Assembly: GCA_009773665.1 (NCBI GenBank)
Contig: WSYE01000003.1
Location: forward strand, 62,001-126,000
Length of the DNA stretch: 64,000 bases
Direction: 5' to 3'
From: Desulfovibrionaceae bacterium
GTDB lineage: Bacteria; Desulfobacterota; Desulfovibrionia; Desulfovibrionales; Desulfovibrionaceae
Part shown: positions 32,108 through 40,975 of the stretch, piece by piece
Numbering within the stretch: the first letter of the stretch is position 1
Layout of the letters: every line of letters starts with the position of its first letter
Translations under genes and position numbers: made by a program
Notes under the pieces: model-generated
What the model saw: the letters and a program-made list of their open reading frames with translations, nothing else
Told to the model about the DNA's origin: nothing
Databases searched by the model: none

Positions 32108-34509
32108 GCCGCTCTCTCCTTGAGCCACTCTTGTGGCCACGATTCCTTGTGGGTTTCCTGTAGGACCTTGATCCTGGCGATGCTTTCCTTGTCGCTGACG
32201 CCGACGAACGCCAGGGCCTTCTTCTGCAATCCCAACTGCACGAGCCGCCGACCTTCAGGCGTGACCCAGTAGTAATCCCGCTTGGGCCTGGCGGTGGAAA
32301 TGATGTCGATCTGGCGGTCGTTTAGGCCAACCGCTTCGTAGTAGGGACGCTGGTTGATCTCACGGGCGGAAACGTTCGCGAGGAACACTTTCGTGTGGCA
32401 GGAGTCGGCCAGGACGTTCATGATGCCTGATTCGGCAGCGTCAGAAATGTTCTGCGTGGCCAGAACAACCGCGCAGTTGGCCTTACGCATCACTTTCAGC
32501 CACTCCCTGATCTTGGCCAGGAACACGGGATGGCCAAGCATGATCCAAGCCTCATCGAGGAGAATGACCGTGGGCTGGCCCGTGAGCGCGCGCTCGATGC
32601 GTCGGAACAGGTACAACAGCACTGGGATAAGGGTTTTATCCCCCATGCCCATCAACTCCTCGACATCGAAGGTCAGAAAGGAGCTGATATCCAAGGTGTC
32701 CGACTCGGCATCGAGCAGGTGGCCCATGGTCCCGTAGCGGGTATAGTACCGAAGGCCCTCCTTCACCGTGTCGTCCTGGACCTGGTTCACGAAATCCGAC
32801 AGGCTGCGCATGTTGCGCGGGTTCCCCGCCAACAGCTCCATGGCCGCGTGAATGGCGTTGCGGATCGCCGGAGTCACCTTCACTTCCTGCAACACCAGCA
32901 AGTCGGCAATCCAACCCTCGGCCCACACGCGGTCGGCATGATCGTCAATGTGTTGCAGGGGAGCGAAGGCCAGTCCCTTATCCTTGCCGAGTTCGTGGTG
33001 TGTGCCGCCCGTGGCGGTGCACAACGGATACAGGCTCATACCCTTGTCGAACGCGAATATCTGCGCCCGCTCATATCGCCTGAACTGTGCGGCGATCAGG
33101 GCCAACAATGTGGACTTACCGGAGCCAGGAGGCCCGTAAATCAGCGTGTGCCCGACATCCCCCACATGGAGGTTGATCCAGACCGGCGTGGCGCCATCGG
33201 TCGTGCAGACCATGAGCGGTGGCGACTCGGCCGGATAGAACGGACAGGGGCAGAACTCCTCGCCGGTCCAGACGCTGGAGAGAGGGAGCAAGTCCGCGAG
33301 GTTCATGGTGTTGACCATGGGCCTGCGGACATTGGCGAACCAGTTGCCCGGGTGCGAACCGAACCACGCTTCCATCGCATTGATGGACTCGATGCGGCAT
33401 CCGAAACCCATGGTGATGAACGTCCGGCGCAATTCGCGAGCCCAGTCGCGCAACTCCGTTTCATCCTCATGCATCAAGACGACGTTGGAAGTGACGTATC
33501 CGGCTCCGACATACCCGCCCTGGACCTCTGTGAGCGCCTCCTCGGCGTCCGCCTCCATGAGCTGGGCATCCCGGTTCAGTCGCGGATTCGCGTGGTTGAA
33601 GAGCTTGTCGAAGAAGCCGACGACGCCCTGCTTCCACGCTTTCCGGTAGGTATTGATCTCCTTCTGGGCGTCATACTGGTCCAGGCAAATGAACCTGGTG
33701 GAAAACCGGTACTGCAAAGGCAGTCCGTCGATGCTGGCCAGCATGGATGGCCAGCTCTCCTGCGGCAGTCCGTCGATGGCCACCACGGCGAGGCGTTTTT
33801 CGCCAAGCCGGGGGGCGAAGCCACCGACAAGATCTTCGGACCCCAACAACGCATCCAGGTACATGGGGCATCGCGGGATGCGCACCGGCTGGTCCACGCC
33901 GCTCACGCACAGTTGCAAGTGGGACAGGAGTTCGCTGTACCAGACCTCCCCGTCCTCCTCCTCGATCGGGTAGTCCTCCAGCCTGCGCATGGACGCCAGA
34001 ACGGCAGACATGGCGTCCTCGAACTCCAGGAGGGTATGCTTGAAAACGGCCAGGGATCGTTCAAGAGCGCTGGAAGTGGCCCCTCCGACCCGTGCGGCCG
34101 CAGCCACCTTCTGCACTCCCAAATCCGGCCTGAACGCCAGGGTGACGCATGTGCGTGTCCGGTACACATCACCGCCGAAGTAGCTCCGGCGCTCATCGTC
34201 GATCATTTGGGTGATCGGATCGGGGAAGAAACTCTTTTCAGGCGAAGAATACGCCCGGTATTTGGCACGTACGGCGTCCACATTGAGCAGCCAGTTGGTG
34301 CCCAGGACCCGAGTCGCGTTGTTGAACTGCGCGGAAACGCCGGCCAGTTCATCCGGCGTGCTCGATGCGGTGTCGTGACCGCTGATCTCGAACCCGGCCA
34401 GAAACGTGCCGTCCTTGCACATGACGATGCCCGGTTCAACAAGGGCAGCGTACGGCAAGACGGTTCCCAGGCCCCGGTTTCTCGACCGGAACTGTCTCAG
34501 GTCGAGCAT
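32104..34509 (-). CDS. trbE: TrbE (VirB4) transport ATPase
   Basis: 801 residues, starting MLDLRQFRSRNRGLG, with ATGA overlap to trbD. The C-terminal half has Walker A YGPPGSGKST (about 457-466) and Walker B TVILLDEAW; the N-terminal half has CagE/VirB4 features. It supplies energy for pilus and channel assembly. Confidence 0.93.
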   Translation of the reverse strand: MLDLRQFRSRNRGLGTVLPYAALVEPGIVMCKDGTFLAGFEISGHDTASSTPDELAGVSAQFNNATRVLGTNWLLNVDAVRAKYRAYSSPEKSFFPDPITQMIDDERRSYFGGDVYRTRTCVTLAFRPDLGVQKVAAAARVGGATSSALERSLAVFKHTLLEFEDAMSAVLASMRRLEDYPIEEEDGEVWYSELLSHLQLCVSGVDQPVRIPRCPMYLDALLGSEDLVGGFAPRLGEKRLAVVAIDGLPQESWPSMLASIDGLPLQYRFSTRFICLDQYDAQKEINTYRKAWKQGVVGFFDKLFNHANPRLNRDAQLMEADAEEALTEVQGGYVGAGYVTSNVVLMHEDETELRDWARELRRTFITMGFGCRIESINAMEAWFGSHPGNWFANVRRPMVNTMNLADLLPLSSVWTGEEFCPCPFYPAESPPLMVCTTDGATPVWINLHVGDVGHTLIYGPPGSGKSTLLALIAAQFRRYERAQIFAFDKGMSLYPLCTATGGTHHELGKDKGLAFAPLQHIDDHADRVWAEGWIADLLVLQEVKVTPAIRNAIHAAMELLAGNPRNMRSLSDFVNQVQDDTVKEGLRYYTRYGTMGHLLDAESDTLDISSFLTFDVEELMGMGDKTLIPVLLYLFRRIERALTGQPTVILLDEAWIMLGHPVFLAKIREWLKVMRKANCAVVLATQNISDAAESGIMNVLADSCHTKVFLANVSAREINQRPYYEAVGLNDRQIDIISTARPKRDYYWVTPEGRRLVQLGLQKKALAFVGVSDKESIARIKVLQETHKESWPQEWLKERAA

Positions 34510-34820
34510 CAGGATTTCCTCCAGTCCTGCGATCCGAGGCTCCAGATGCTGGATTTTGCGGGATAGTAGAGCTGTTGCAGGCTGTGCCGCCACCAGACCC
34601 GGCACATCATGGGGTCGGCCTTGGCCAGCCTGCGCAGGACGAACATCCCGCTGATGTAGAGCAGCACGGCCACGGCCGCCCCGATCTTGTTCATCCCGGC
34701 CATGGCCACCATGAAGGACGCAAGCGCCAGGTACAGAACCGGATCGCGCTCCGCTCCCATGACGTGGTTGTGACGGTGTAGAGATTGCCGGATGGGGGTT
34801 TTGCGCGGCGCGATGCTCAT
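34509..34820 (-). CDS. trbD: TrbD (VirB3-like) protein
   Basis: 103 residues with two close membrane spans (about 26-62) and the VirB3 pattern IRQSLHRHNHVMGAERDPVL. Overlaps trbC and trbE. Confidence 0.85.
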   Translation of the reverse strand: MSIAPRKTPIRQSLHRHNHVMGAERDPVLYLALASFMVAMAGMNKIGAAVAVLLYISGMFVLRRLAKADPMMCRVWWRHSLQQLYYPAKSSIWSLGSQDWRKS

Positions 34821-35137
34821 ACAAGCGCCCCGCTGAAGCTGAACAGGCCGTCAACCACATTCGTGGCCAGGGCGATGAAGCAGATGGCCAGGATGACGTC
34901 GAGCGCGAGCTTCACGCCACCGGTCAGATCCTCCTTGTGACGGATGAAATAGAACCCCACCAAGGCGATGCCCGCGATGGCGATATATCTGCCCCAAGGC
35001 CCGGTGATGTAGCCGATGAACTTTTCCAGAGGGCTGGTGAACTGGTCGAGCCCGCTGGCGGACGAAGCCAACGCCATGGAGCAGGTCGTCAACGTCAGGA
35101 TGGTCGCGCTGGTCAGGGACAAATACAGTTTTCTCAT
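34817..35137 (-). CDS. trbC: TrbC mating-pilus subunit precursor
   Basis: 106 residues: a signal peptide (about 1-24, ending ALA) and two membrane spans (41-62 and 77-97), the VirB2/TrbC layout. TraF at 27184-27840 is the likely processing enzyme. Confidence 0.87.
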   Translation of the reverse strand: MRKLYLSLTSATILTLTTCSMALASSASGLDQFTSPLEKFIGYITGPWGRYIAIAGIALVGFYFIRHKEDLTGGVKLALDVILAICFIALATNVVDGLFSFSGALV

Positions 35138-36135
35138 GCTGCTTCTCCAACGATGTATTTTTCATGCCATGCTTCGGCACGGGATGAGTGCCGATTGTTC
35201 ACAATGAACTTCGTGGAATACGACTTGCTTTGCTCGTCATAGCCATCCACATGCATTACCTGCGACACTCTTCTGCCTTCCATGCTCTTCTCGATGAAAA
35301 CGACTACATCCACGGCGCTACCGATAGTCCATTGCATGGGGGCAGGCGTCACTTCCGCTACAAGTTGCTCCAAGCGCCTCAGCGCCTCCAGGGCGCTGTT
35401 CGCGTGCAGGGTTGCTATCCCCCCGTCGTGGCCGGTGTTCCATGCCTTCAGGACTTCCAGGGCGGCCCTGTCGCGCACTTCGCCCGGGATGATCCGATCC
35501 GGGCGCATGCGCATCATGACCTTGGTGATCTTCTGCATGTCCCAGCCCTCGGCGGTGCGGAGAGAGACAGCATTCTGGCTAGAAATCTGGATTTCGCAGG
35601 TGTCTTCCATGACCAGCACGCGGTCATGCGGGCACAGCCTGGACATGGTTTCGATGAGCGCGTTGACGAGGGTGGTCTTGCCGGAGCCAGTGCCACCCGC
35701 AACGATGATATTGGCGTGTCTCAGGACCGCCTCTTCCAGGAAATCCTTGGTCCTGGCATCCATAATGCCCGCCTCGGCGTACTCGGCCAGGGTGAACACG
35801 CGCGCGGGTTTTTTCCGAATGCAAAAGGAGGGGCCAGGAGCCAGGGGAGGAATCACTCCCTCTATCCGGCTTCCGTCGATAGGGAATTCCCCTTCCACCA
35901 CGGGTGAGCATGCCGTGATTGTCACGCCCAGGGCGCTGGCCACAAGGGAGAGGATTTTTTGTCCCTCAGCAGGTGACATGCGGCAGGCCTCGAACATCGG
36001 CTCGCCGAACTTCTCCAGCCACAGCCGGCCGTCGGGGTTGAGCATGATCTCCAGCACGTCCGGATCGCGGAGCGCTTCCATGGCCACTGGCCCCATGGCC
36101 TGCTCCAGGTTTCGCAAGAGACGGTCGTCAATCAT
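35134..36135 (-). CDS. trbB: TrbB (VirB11) ATPase
   Basis: 333 residues with Walker A GGTGSGKT (147-154), Asp box VMEDTCEIQ, MMRMRPDRIIPGEVRD and His box ATLHANSALEALRRLEQL. Hexameric VirB11-type traffic ATPase. GAGG 7 nt before ATG 36133-36135. Confidence 0.93.
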   Translation of the reverse strand: MIDDRLLRNLEQAMGPVAMEALRDPDVLEIMLNPDGRLWLEKFGEPMFEACRMSPAEGQKILSLVASALGVTITACSPVVEGEFPIDGSRIEGVIPPLAPGPSFCIRKKPARVFTLAEYAEAGIMDARTKDFLEEAVLRHANIIVAGGTGSGKTTLVNALIETMSRLCPHDRVLVMEDTCEIQISSQNAVSLRTAEGWDMQKITKVMMRMRPDRIIPGEVRDRAALEVLKAWNTGHDGGIATLHANSALEALRRLEQLVAEVTPAPMQWTIGSAVDVVVFIEKSMEGRRVSQVMHVDGYDEQSKSYSTKFIVNNRHSSRAEAWHEKYIVGEAA

Positions 36136-36139
36136 CGCG

Positions 36140-36562
36140 TTACCTCAGCTTTATGACCGCGATCACGGTGATGCAGGCTATGACGACCTGGATGGCCAGC
36201 AACAGCAGCATGCTGTTGCGGAAGTCGCGAAGGATGGTGCGGATGGCCCCGATCGAGGTCGCTTCCAGGGCCTGGCCGATCTTGTTGGCCGCCGCCTGGC
36301 TCTGCGTGAAGTAATCCGTCACGTTCCGGTCGAGCAGCTCCTTGAACTCCTCGCGGTGTCTCCTGAGCAGCAAGTTGAACTTCCCGATCAGCATGTTCAT
36401 GGCCGTGGGCATGAACAGGAGCACGGGATCGTCATCCAAAACCTTGACCCCCAGCTGAGCCTGGATCGCAGCCACCACGTCCTCTCCCCTGAGGAAGATG
36501 GATTCCGCCTGCTCTTCCTCCTGCTGTCCCTCCCGCGCCTTCGGCGCTTTCCGGGAACTCAC
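36140..36562 (-). CDS. traM: TraM-like protein (IncP type)
   Basis: 140 residues, GTG start overlapping the traL stop. A DDDPVLLFMPTAMNMLIGKF segment, a coiled region, and a C-terminal membrane span (about 116-137) agree with RP4 TraM, a transfer-stimulating membrane protein. Confidence 0.75.
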   Translation of the reverse strand: MSSRKAPKAREGQQEEEQAESIFLRGEDVVAAIQAQLGVKVLDDDPVLLFMPTAMNMLIGKFNLLLRRHREEFKELLDRNVTDYFTQSQAAANKIGQALEATSIGAIRTILRDFRNSMLLLLAIQVVIACITVIAVIKLR

Positions 36563-37302
36563 GCCTCCTCCAGGAGCCCAGCCGCGTCCACGACGGTGAA
36601 AATGTCCCGCCAGTAGATCTTCAAGCGGTGCTTCACCATCAGGTACAGTTCCGACTCCGGGGCCAACGCATCTTCAAAGGTCTGGTTGCGCGCCAGAAGT
36701 TCCCGCAGGTTCTTGCCGAACGTCGATTCGTCGCGCTCAGGAAGGTCGATCACCGCGTGGATCAACTTTGCGCTCTCGTGGTAGAAATCCCACTCCTGGA
36801 ACCGCTTCCCGTCGTGCTTCACCACTCCGTCCTTGTGATTGAGCCACACGACGATGGGAACATTCGGGAAGAACTTCATCACCAGGGCCAAGCCGTCCAC
36901 GGTGTCCTGCAACGCCTGGCCACCCGTGACGACCGTGTGCATCATCAGACGTACGCCCATTTCGCCGAACATCTGCGGAATCTCTTGCTGCTTCAGGTAC
37001 TTAGTCGCCGGATAGAAGGTGGACGCCCCGGAGTCGACCACCATGCACGTTGAGTCCGGCATCGTGCTGACCATCTCCACGATTGCGTCGAACTTCTCCT
37101 TGTCGATCAAGTCCTCGTCCTTGAGCAGTGGCAGCACATGCACATTGAACTGCTTGTATGCCGCGTAGGAGTGATTCACGACGTCGGTGTCCACCCCCAT
37201 CACTTCCATGCCTTTGGCCTGGAAATACTGATGGAGGACGAACGCTGTGAACGTCTTGCCGACGCCGCCTTTGCCCTGAAGAATCCAATGCACATGTTTC
37301 AT
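36559..37302 (-). CDS. traL: TraL-like ATPase (IncP type)
   Basis: 247 residues, deviant Walker A LQGKGGVGKTF (8-18) after MKHVHWI, with MGVDTDVVNHSY. The order traK-traL-traM and the opening match RP4 TraL, a ParA/MinD-fold transfer protein. Confidence 0.82.
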   Translation of the reverse strand: MKHVHWILQGKGGVGKTFTAFVLHQYFQAKGMEVMGVDTDVVNHSYAAYKQFNVHVLPLLKDEDLIDKEKFDAIVEMVSTMPDSTCMVVDSGASTFYPATKYLKQQEIPQMFGEMGVRLMMHTVVTGGQALQDTVDGLALVMKFFPNVPIVVWLNHKDGVVKHDGKRFQEWDFYHESAKLIHAVIDLPERDESTFGKNLRELLARNQTFEDALAPESELYLMVKHRLKIYWRDIFTVVDAAGLLEEA

Positions 37303-37306
37303 GTTC

Positions 37307-37702
37307 TCATCCGTTGATTTTCACCCCGCGCGGGATTCCGTAATCATCCTTAACAGCGGGTAAGTTGGTGTTCGCCGTCCCTGGTGTGGAACTCCCCGCA
37401 GCCGGAACCAGCGTTTGTGATTCTTGCCCGCTCTTGGCCGCTACTATCACTTCCATTGGAAGTGCGTTGCGATGCAGGGTGTAACCTTTGGCTTTCAAAA
37501 CCTCTTTCACTGCTTTCTGAAATGTCTTGAAGCAATATTGCGAAATCTTCTTCTGAACGATGTACATCCGGTACACCTCAGCCAGTGTGTGGCTCTTCAA
37601 CAGCAACTTCAGTATGTCGTCCATCAGTTCGACTGTTTCCACACGTGCCAGATTGCGTTTGTTCGCATACTTGTGCGGCGTTTGTTCAGGACTTGGTTTC
37701 AT
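37307..37702 (-). CDS. traK: TraK-like oriT-binding protein
   Basis: 131 residues. Basic N-terminus, then KLLLKSHTLAEVYRMYIVQKKISQYCFKTFQKAVKEVL, which fits the TraK/MobC-like pattern of a long helix plus SYxTF-type stretch. It heads the traKLM set as in RP4, where TraK wraps oriT DNA just upstream of its own gene. Confidence 0.65.
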   Translation of the reverse strand: MKPSPEQTPHKYANKRNLARVETVELMDDILKLLLKSHTLAEVYRMYIVQKKISQYCFKTFQKAVKEVLKAKGYTLHRNALPMEVIVAAKSGQESQTLVPAAGSSTPGTANTNLPAVKDDYGIPRGVKING

Positions 37703-37966
37703 GACTACGCCCTTGCCCCTCGCCCCTCTTCACGCCGCTTCGGCGTGCAGGCTCTTCGGCGGAGCCGTACCCAGCACAAACAGGGAACGCTCGCCTCTCG
37801 ATCCGCGACAGGCTATGAAGGGAGTCCAGAAACCCTACCTTTTCCCAGGCCTGCCTTTGAACGGACCTGGGGTCGAGCTGGTTGAACCTGGCCACCCGCA
37901 GGCACGGGCTCCGGCCCGCTTCGGGCCGGTGGGGGCCGGTGGGGGCCTCTGTGCCTTTCCCGCCTG
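37703..37966. other. Gap upstream of traK, candidate oriT
   Basis: No gene. Repeat D copy C fills most of the gap. By synteny with RP4, oriT should lie here. I could not find an IncP-like nick consensus (ATCCTGC) in it. Confidence 0.35.
37727..37957 (+). repeat. Dispersed repeat D, copy C
   Basis: Same order of blocks as copy A: CCTCTTCACGCCGCTTCGGC with GAGCCGTACCCAG, then AGGCCTGCCTTTGAACG, then GGCACGGGCTCCGGCCCG and CTTCGGGCCGGTGGGGGCC. The last block has a GGCCGGTGGG duplication not seen in the other copies. Confidence 0.7.
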
Positions 37967-38296
37967 TCATGACTTGCCTTCAGCCTTCTGCCGTTCAATT
38001 TCGGCCACGATCCTTGGGTGCAACCGCAGCTGGAACGTGAACTTCTTCTGGGCTTCGCGTTTCAACGTCACCAGCCCGGTCTTCACTATTTCACCGATGT
38101 ATAAGCGCATGGCTGGCTTACTGACGGCGATCTTCTTTCTCAGCGTCTCCAGCGAAACTGTAATTGCGTCGTTTTCGCCACAGTTCTGGACAATCACGAA
38201 GTATAGCAGCTTCGCCCCCGGAGAGATCAAGAAGCCTTCCGTGACGAAATCCGTGATGTTGAATTTGATGACATCACTCCCTGTGAGTTTTTCCAT
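37967..38296 (-). CDS. Winged-helix protein, paralogue of the upstream gene
   Basis: 109 residues: FVTEGFLISPGAKLLYFVIVQNCGENDAI, SLETLRKKIAVSKPAMRLYIGEIVKTGLV and FTFQLRLHPRIVAEI line up with residues 1-85 of the next gene upstream. A winged-helix DNA binder; it could regulate or assist replication. It directly abuts the larger protein (stop/start within one base). Confidence 0.6.
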   Translation of the reverse strand: MEKLTGSDVIKFNITDFVTEGFLISPGAKLLYFVIVQNCGENDAITVSLETLRKKIAVSKPAMRLYIGEIVKTGLVTLKREAQKKFTFQLRLHPRIVAEIERQKAEGKS

Positions 38297-39523
38297 TTAC
38301 GCTGCCTTTGCATCCGTGGTTTCATGTGTTTCACAGTGGTCTTCGGCCCATGGAACAAGAGACGTTCGAATCCATGCGAAGAACTCCTCCTCGGCTAAGG
38401 CGGCATAAGCTTGTGCTTCCTGCCTCAAGGCTTCCCGGGCCGGATAAGACCGTCTGGTGCCCAGCCGGATGAGTGCCGAGATTGCCGTGGATCTCTCCCG
38501 GCCGGACAGGGCGCGTCCCAGACCCAGCGCCATGGCGTCCAAGGCCTCCTGGATTCTGGCGGGAAGTCCCTGCTTTTCCTCATGGCGGTGGCCCTTGGCA
38601 TTCTCCTGGACGTTCGGAGCGTGCCCAGCCTTGTTCGAGGTATCCGCCTGCGCGCTTACTGCTCCGGTGGATTCCTGGCCTTCGGCCTCATGGCCATCCT
38701 GGAGCGCCTTCCTCGGCGCTTCAGGAAGTTCCTCCTCCCAGCGCCTGGCCCAGAGCCAGTTGGCCAAGTACGGGGCATAGCCTCTCAGCCAACGGAAATT
38801 GCGTTCGAGGTTTTCCCTGATGGTCGTCACCAGGAAGGCCGCATCGGGTAGGACTCCGGAGCGCCAAAGGTATCGCCACAGGCGCTTGGCTTTGCCCGGA
38901 TCGGGATTTTTGTTTTCAGGCCAAACCGCCAGGATCACCCCGAACGTTTTGTCTGCCTCGGCAAGCTCGTCCTGACTGAGCCGGGCGACGCGCCCTGCTT
39001 TCTCCGATCTCTTCACTTGGCGTAAAACTGCCTTCGGTCTTCTGCGGCTGTCGCTCCCGGCAAAAGCGGGTACCGGTGCCAGCTCCATCGCCTCCCCCCG
39101 TCTTGCGGGGGGTAGGGGGGTCTTCTGTATTTCTTCTTTATTATTTCGTGCGCACTTTTCTGCGGGATAAACAGCAGGTTGCGTGCGGCATGAACTTGTT
39201 TGGTACGATCCATTTCCGTGTCTTCCGGCCTGATCCGGCTGGCCTTGCCTCGAAACGGCCCTCGGCCTCCGGCGCGCCCTTTCCGCCAGGATCGCGGGAT
39301 GGAGCACCAGCCGATAGATGTTGCTGCGCCGCCCGCCGTTCTCCACGGCGATGAGCCCTGCCTTTTTCAGGTCCTGGATCGCTGCCTGGACGGAGCGCAC
39401 GCTCCTGCGCATGTCTCGCGCCAAGGTGGCCTGGCCTGGCCAGCAATGGCCGCGCGGCCCGCACCGCTTGATGAGGCAGCCGTAGAGAATCACCGCTGAA
39501 AACGAGAGGTCGAATGTTCTCAT
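38297..39523 (-). CDS. Winged-helix protein, putative replication initiator
   Basis: 408 residues starting MRTFDLSFSAVILYG, behind GGAGGA. The N-terminal winged helix (WPGQATLARDMRRSVRSVQAAIQDLKKAGLI) resembles plasmid initiators; the middle is a basic disordered linker and the C-terminal half has a helical domain (AVWPENKNPDPGKAKRLWRYLW; ESLERNFRWLRGYAPYLANWL-like). It might be a Rep protein. The role is not proven by sequence. Confidence 0.6.
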   Translation of the reverse strand: MRTFDLSFSAVILYGCLIKRCGPRGHCWPGQATLARDMRRSVRSVQAAIQDLKKAGLIAVENGGRRSNIYRLVLHPAILAERARRRPRAVSRQGQPDQAGRHGNGSYQTSSCRTQPAVYPAEKCARNNKEEIQKTPLPPARRGEAMELAPVPAFAGSDSRRRPKAVLRQVKRSEKAGRVARLSQDELAEADKTFGVILAVWPENKNPDPGKAKRLWRYLWRSGVLPDAAFLVTTIRENLERNFRWLRGYAPYLANWLWARRWEEELPEAPRKALQDGHEAEGQESTGAVSAQADTSNKAGHAPNVQENAKGHRHEEKQGLPARIQEALDAMALGLGRALSGRERSTAISALIRLGTRRSYPAREALRQEAQAYAALAEEEFFAWIRTSLVPWAEDHCETHETTDAKAA

Positions 39524-39702
39524 GACAAACTCCTCCACATGGTCGCGTTTCGCGTCCCATCCCGTGAGATTTTCCAATTGTTTCAAGCCCTTGCGACTTG
39601 GAGAGAAAAGTACAAAAAACACTCAGACCCCTTGACGGGACCTCCCCTTTCGGGTACGGTTCGGCCATCCAATTGTGAATGGCCTTTGCCTTTCGTGCTT
39701 TT

Positions 39703-39730
39703 GAAAGCCTCGGTTGCACCCGAGGCTTTC
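39703..39730. terminator. Hairpin with 11-bp stem
   Basis: GAAAGCCTCGG and CCGAGGCTTTC flank a short loop; on the plus strand it is followed by GCCTTTTC. Confidence 0.5.
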
Positions 39731-39785
39731 GCCTTTTCAGGCCAGTCGCTGTTTCGTCGCCGGTGCTCCCGGTTGGACTGTTGAC

Positions 39786-39851
39786 CGAGCGGCTGGCTCG
39801 TCAGGACCGGGACACCACGCCCGGCCGACCGCCCCGAAGGGCGGTTTCGCC
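39786..39851 (+). repeat. 66-bp direct repeat, left copy
   Basis: Matches 40829-40894 at all but about six positions; core GTCAGGACCGGGACACCACG then CGAAGGGCGGTTTCGCC. The two copies flank the lipoprotein and exported-protein genes. Confidence 0.7.
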
Positions 39852-39905
39852 GAAGAAGTTTTACTGAACGGAAGAAGCATGCCAGCTGAAACCACGGGAG
39901 GCCTC

Positions 39906-40247
39906 ATGCGCTCCATCAGTCTTTGTATTGCCACTGCATTTCTCTTGCTCCTGGCTGGTTGTGCCCCGAAATCTACAAACAAAAGCTCGCTGACTCCTTT
40001 GACCATCAGCATGGGGAATGACTGTACAGCGTACGTCTTTACCAATGATGCTCTCCGGTACACATTTTCTGCCCCTGGAACGCAGGCCGTCCAGCAGGGG
40101 ACGTACACAGTCAACATCGTGTGCCCGACATGGAAGCAAAGCTTCCTCAGTTTTAAAATTGACGTTGACCCTGTGGAGTTGGCAGCAGGGCCAGGTGCGG
40201 ATGTAAACACTCCGGACACGACCATTACTCACTCTTCCCCACAGTAA
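39906..40247 (+). CDS. Small lipoprotein
   Basis: 113 residues; signal MRSISLCIATAFLLLLAGC with lipobox LLAGC, GGAGG before the ATG. The body is polar and beta-rich. Converges on and overlaps the next gene's end by 23 bp. No family recognised. Confidence 0.65.
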   Translation: MRSISLCIATAFLLLLAGCAPKSTNKSSLTPLTISMGNDCTAYVFTNDALRYTFSAPGTQAVQQGTYTVNIVCPTWKQSFLSFKIDVDPVELAAGPGADVNTPDTTITHSSPQ

Positions 40248-40755
40248 AGGCGTAGGTCTTGGTTGCCGCGTCGTAGGTAACGCCAAACTTATTTCCATCA
40301 ATTGTTTCGATAACAAAAGGCGTGGAAGAGTCCGGCAGGCTACTGAAATGATCCGGCTCAAAATAATGCATGAAGGCCTTCTGACCTATCTGCGCTGCAA
40401 GCCGAAACTCCACGGAGGGCAAAGCTCTTTGCGGCTTCTGCGGATCACGCATGTACAGATAGCGCATAAGCCTGCCTTCTTTGAAATAGGCATGCTCAAC
40501 CGAAGACAGGATCAGAAGCAATGTTCCTGTAGTTGAATGAACCGTCTGGCCTTGCAATAATTCCAACGGTACGCCGAAACTCCTGTCTTCCAACACAATG
40601 AATGTATCGACAGGTGCGGTCAGGCTGACTTCATATGAAAAAGGATGGTTTGACAAAATCCTGTTCGTTGCCTTGATGCTCTTTTCTGCCGCATGTCCGC
40701 TGCCGCCATGCAGTATCAACAGCATGAGGCAGATGAGTCCGAAGCCAGTTTTCAT
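40225..40755 (-). CDS. Exported hypothetical protein
   Basis: 176 residues with a signal peptide (MKTGFGLICLMLLILHGGSGHA) and a beta-rich body. It could be a VirB9/TrbG-like or surface accessory protein, but I see no firm motif. It converges with the lipoprotein gene; the pair lies between direct repeats. Confidence 0.6.
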   Translation of the reverse strand: MKTGFGLICLMLLILHGGSGHAAEKSIKATNRILSNHPFSYEVSLTAPVDTFIVLEDRSFGVPLELLQGQTVHSTTGTLLLILSSVEHAYFKEGRLMRYLYMRDPQKPQRALPSVEFRLAAQIGQKAFMHYFEPDHFSSLPDSSTPFVIETIDGNKFGVTYDAATKTYAFTVGKSE

Positions 40756-40828
40756 AACGACGATCCTTGTGATAGTGATGATTGTTGTCTGACACCGCCT
40801 GCAAGGTGCCCACGGCCACCAGGCTGCC

Positions 40829-40894
40829 CGAGCGGTTGGTTCGTCAGGACCGGGACACCACGCCCGACCGACCGACCCGAAGGGCGGTTTCGCC
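40829..40894 (+). repeat. 66-bp direct repeat, right copy
   Basis: Copy of 39786-39851. Lies upstream of the leftward exported-protein gene; the left copy lies upstream of the rightward lipoprotein gene. Confidence 0.7.
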
Positions 40895-40975
40895 TTGGCC
40901 CTCTCCCGCACCCCGGGAAAGGGGCTCGTGTTAACCCGGCGACCACCCCAGCCGGGAAAATCCCATTTAACCGGC

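Larger units (their letters stand above)
39524..39905. other. Divergent non-coding region beside rep
   Basis: 382 bp. Contains a terminator-like hairpin (39703-39730), a GGCCAT/ATGGCC stem (39663-39684), the upstream copy of a 66-bp direct repeat (39786-39851) and the promoter space for the leftward replication genes. No gene. Confidence 0.5.

Noticed and set aside
32530-34566. Long rightward frame (678 aa) opposite trbE
   Set aside because: Antisense shadow of the VirB4 gene; all motifs are on the other strand.
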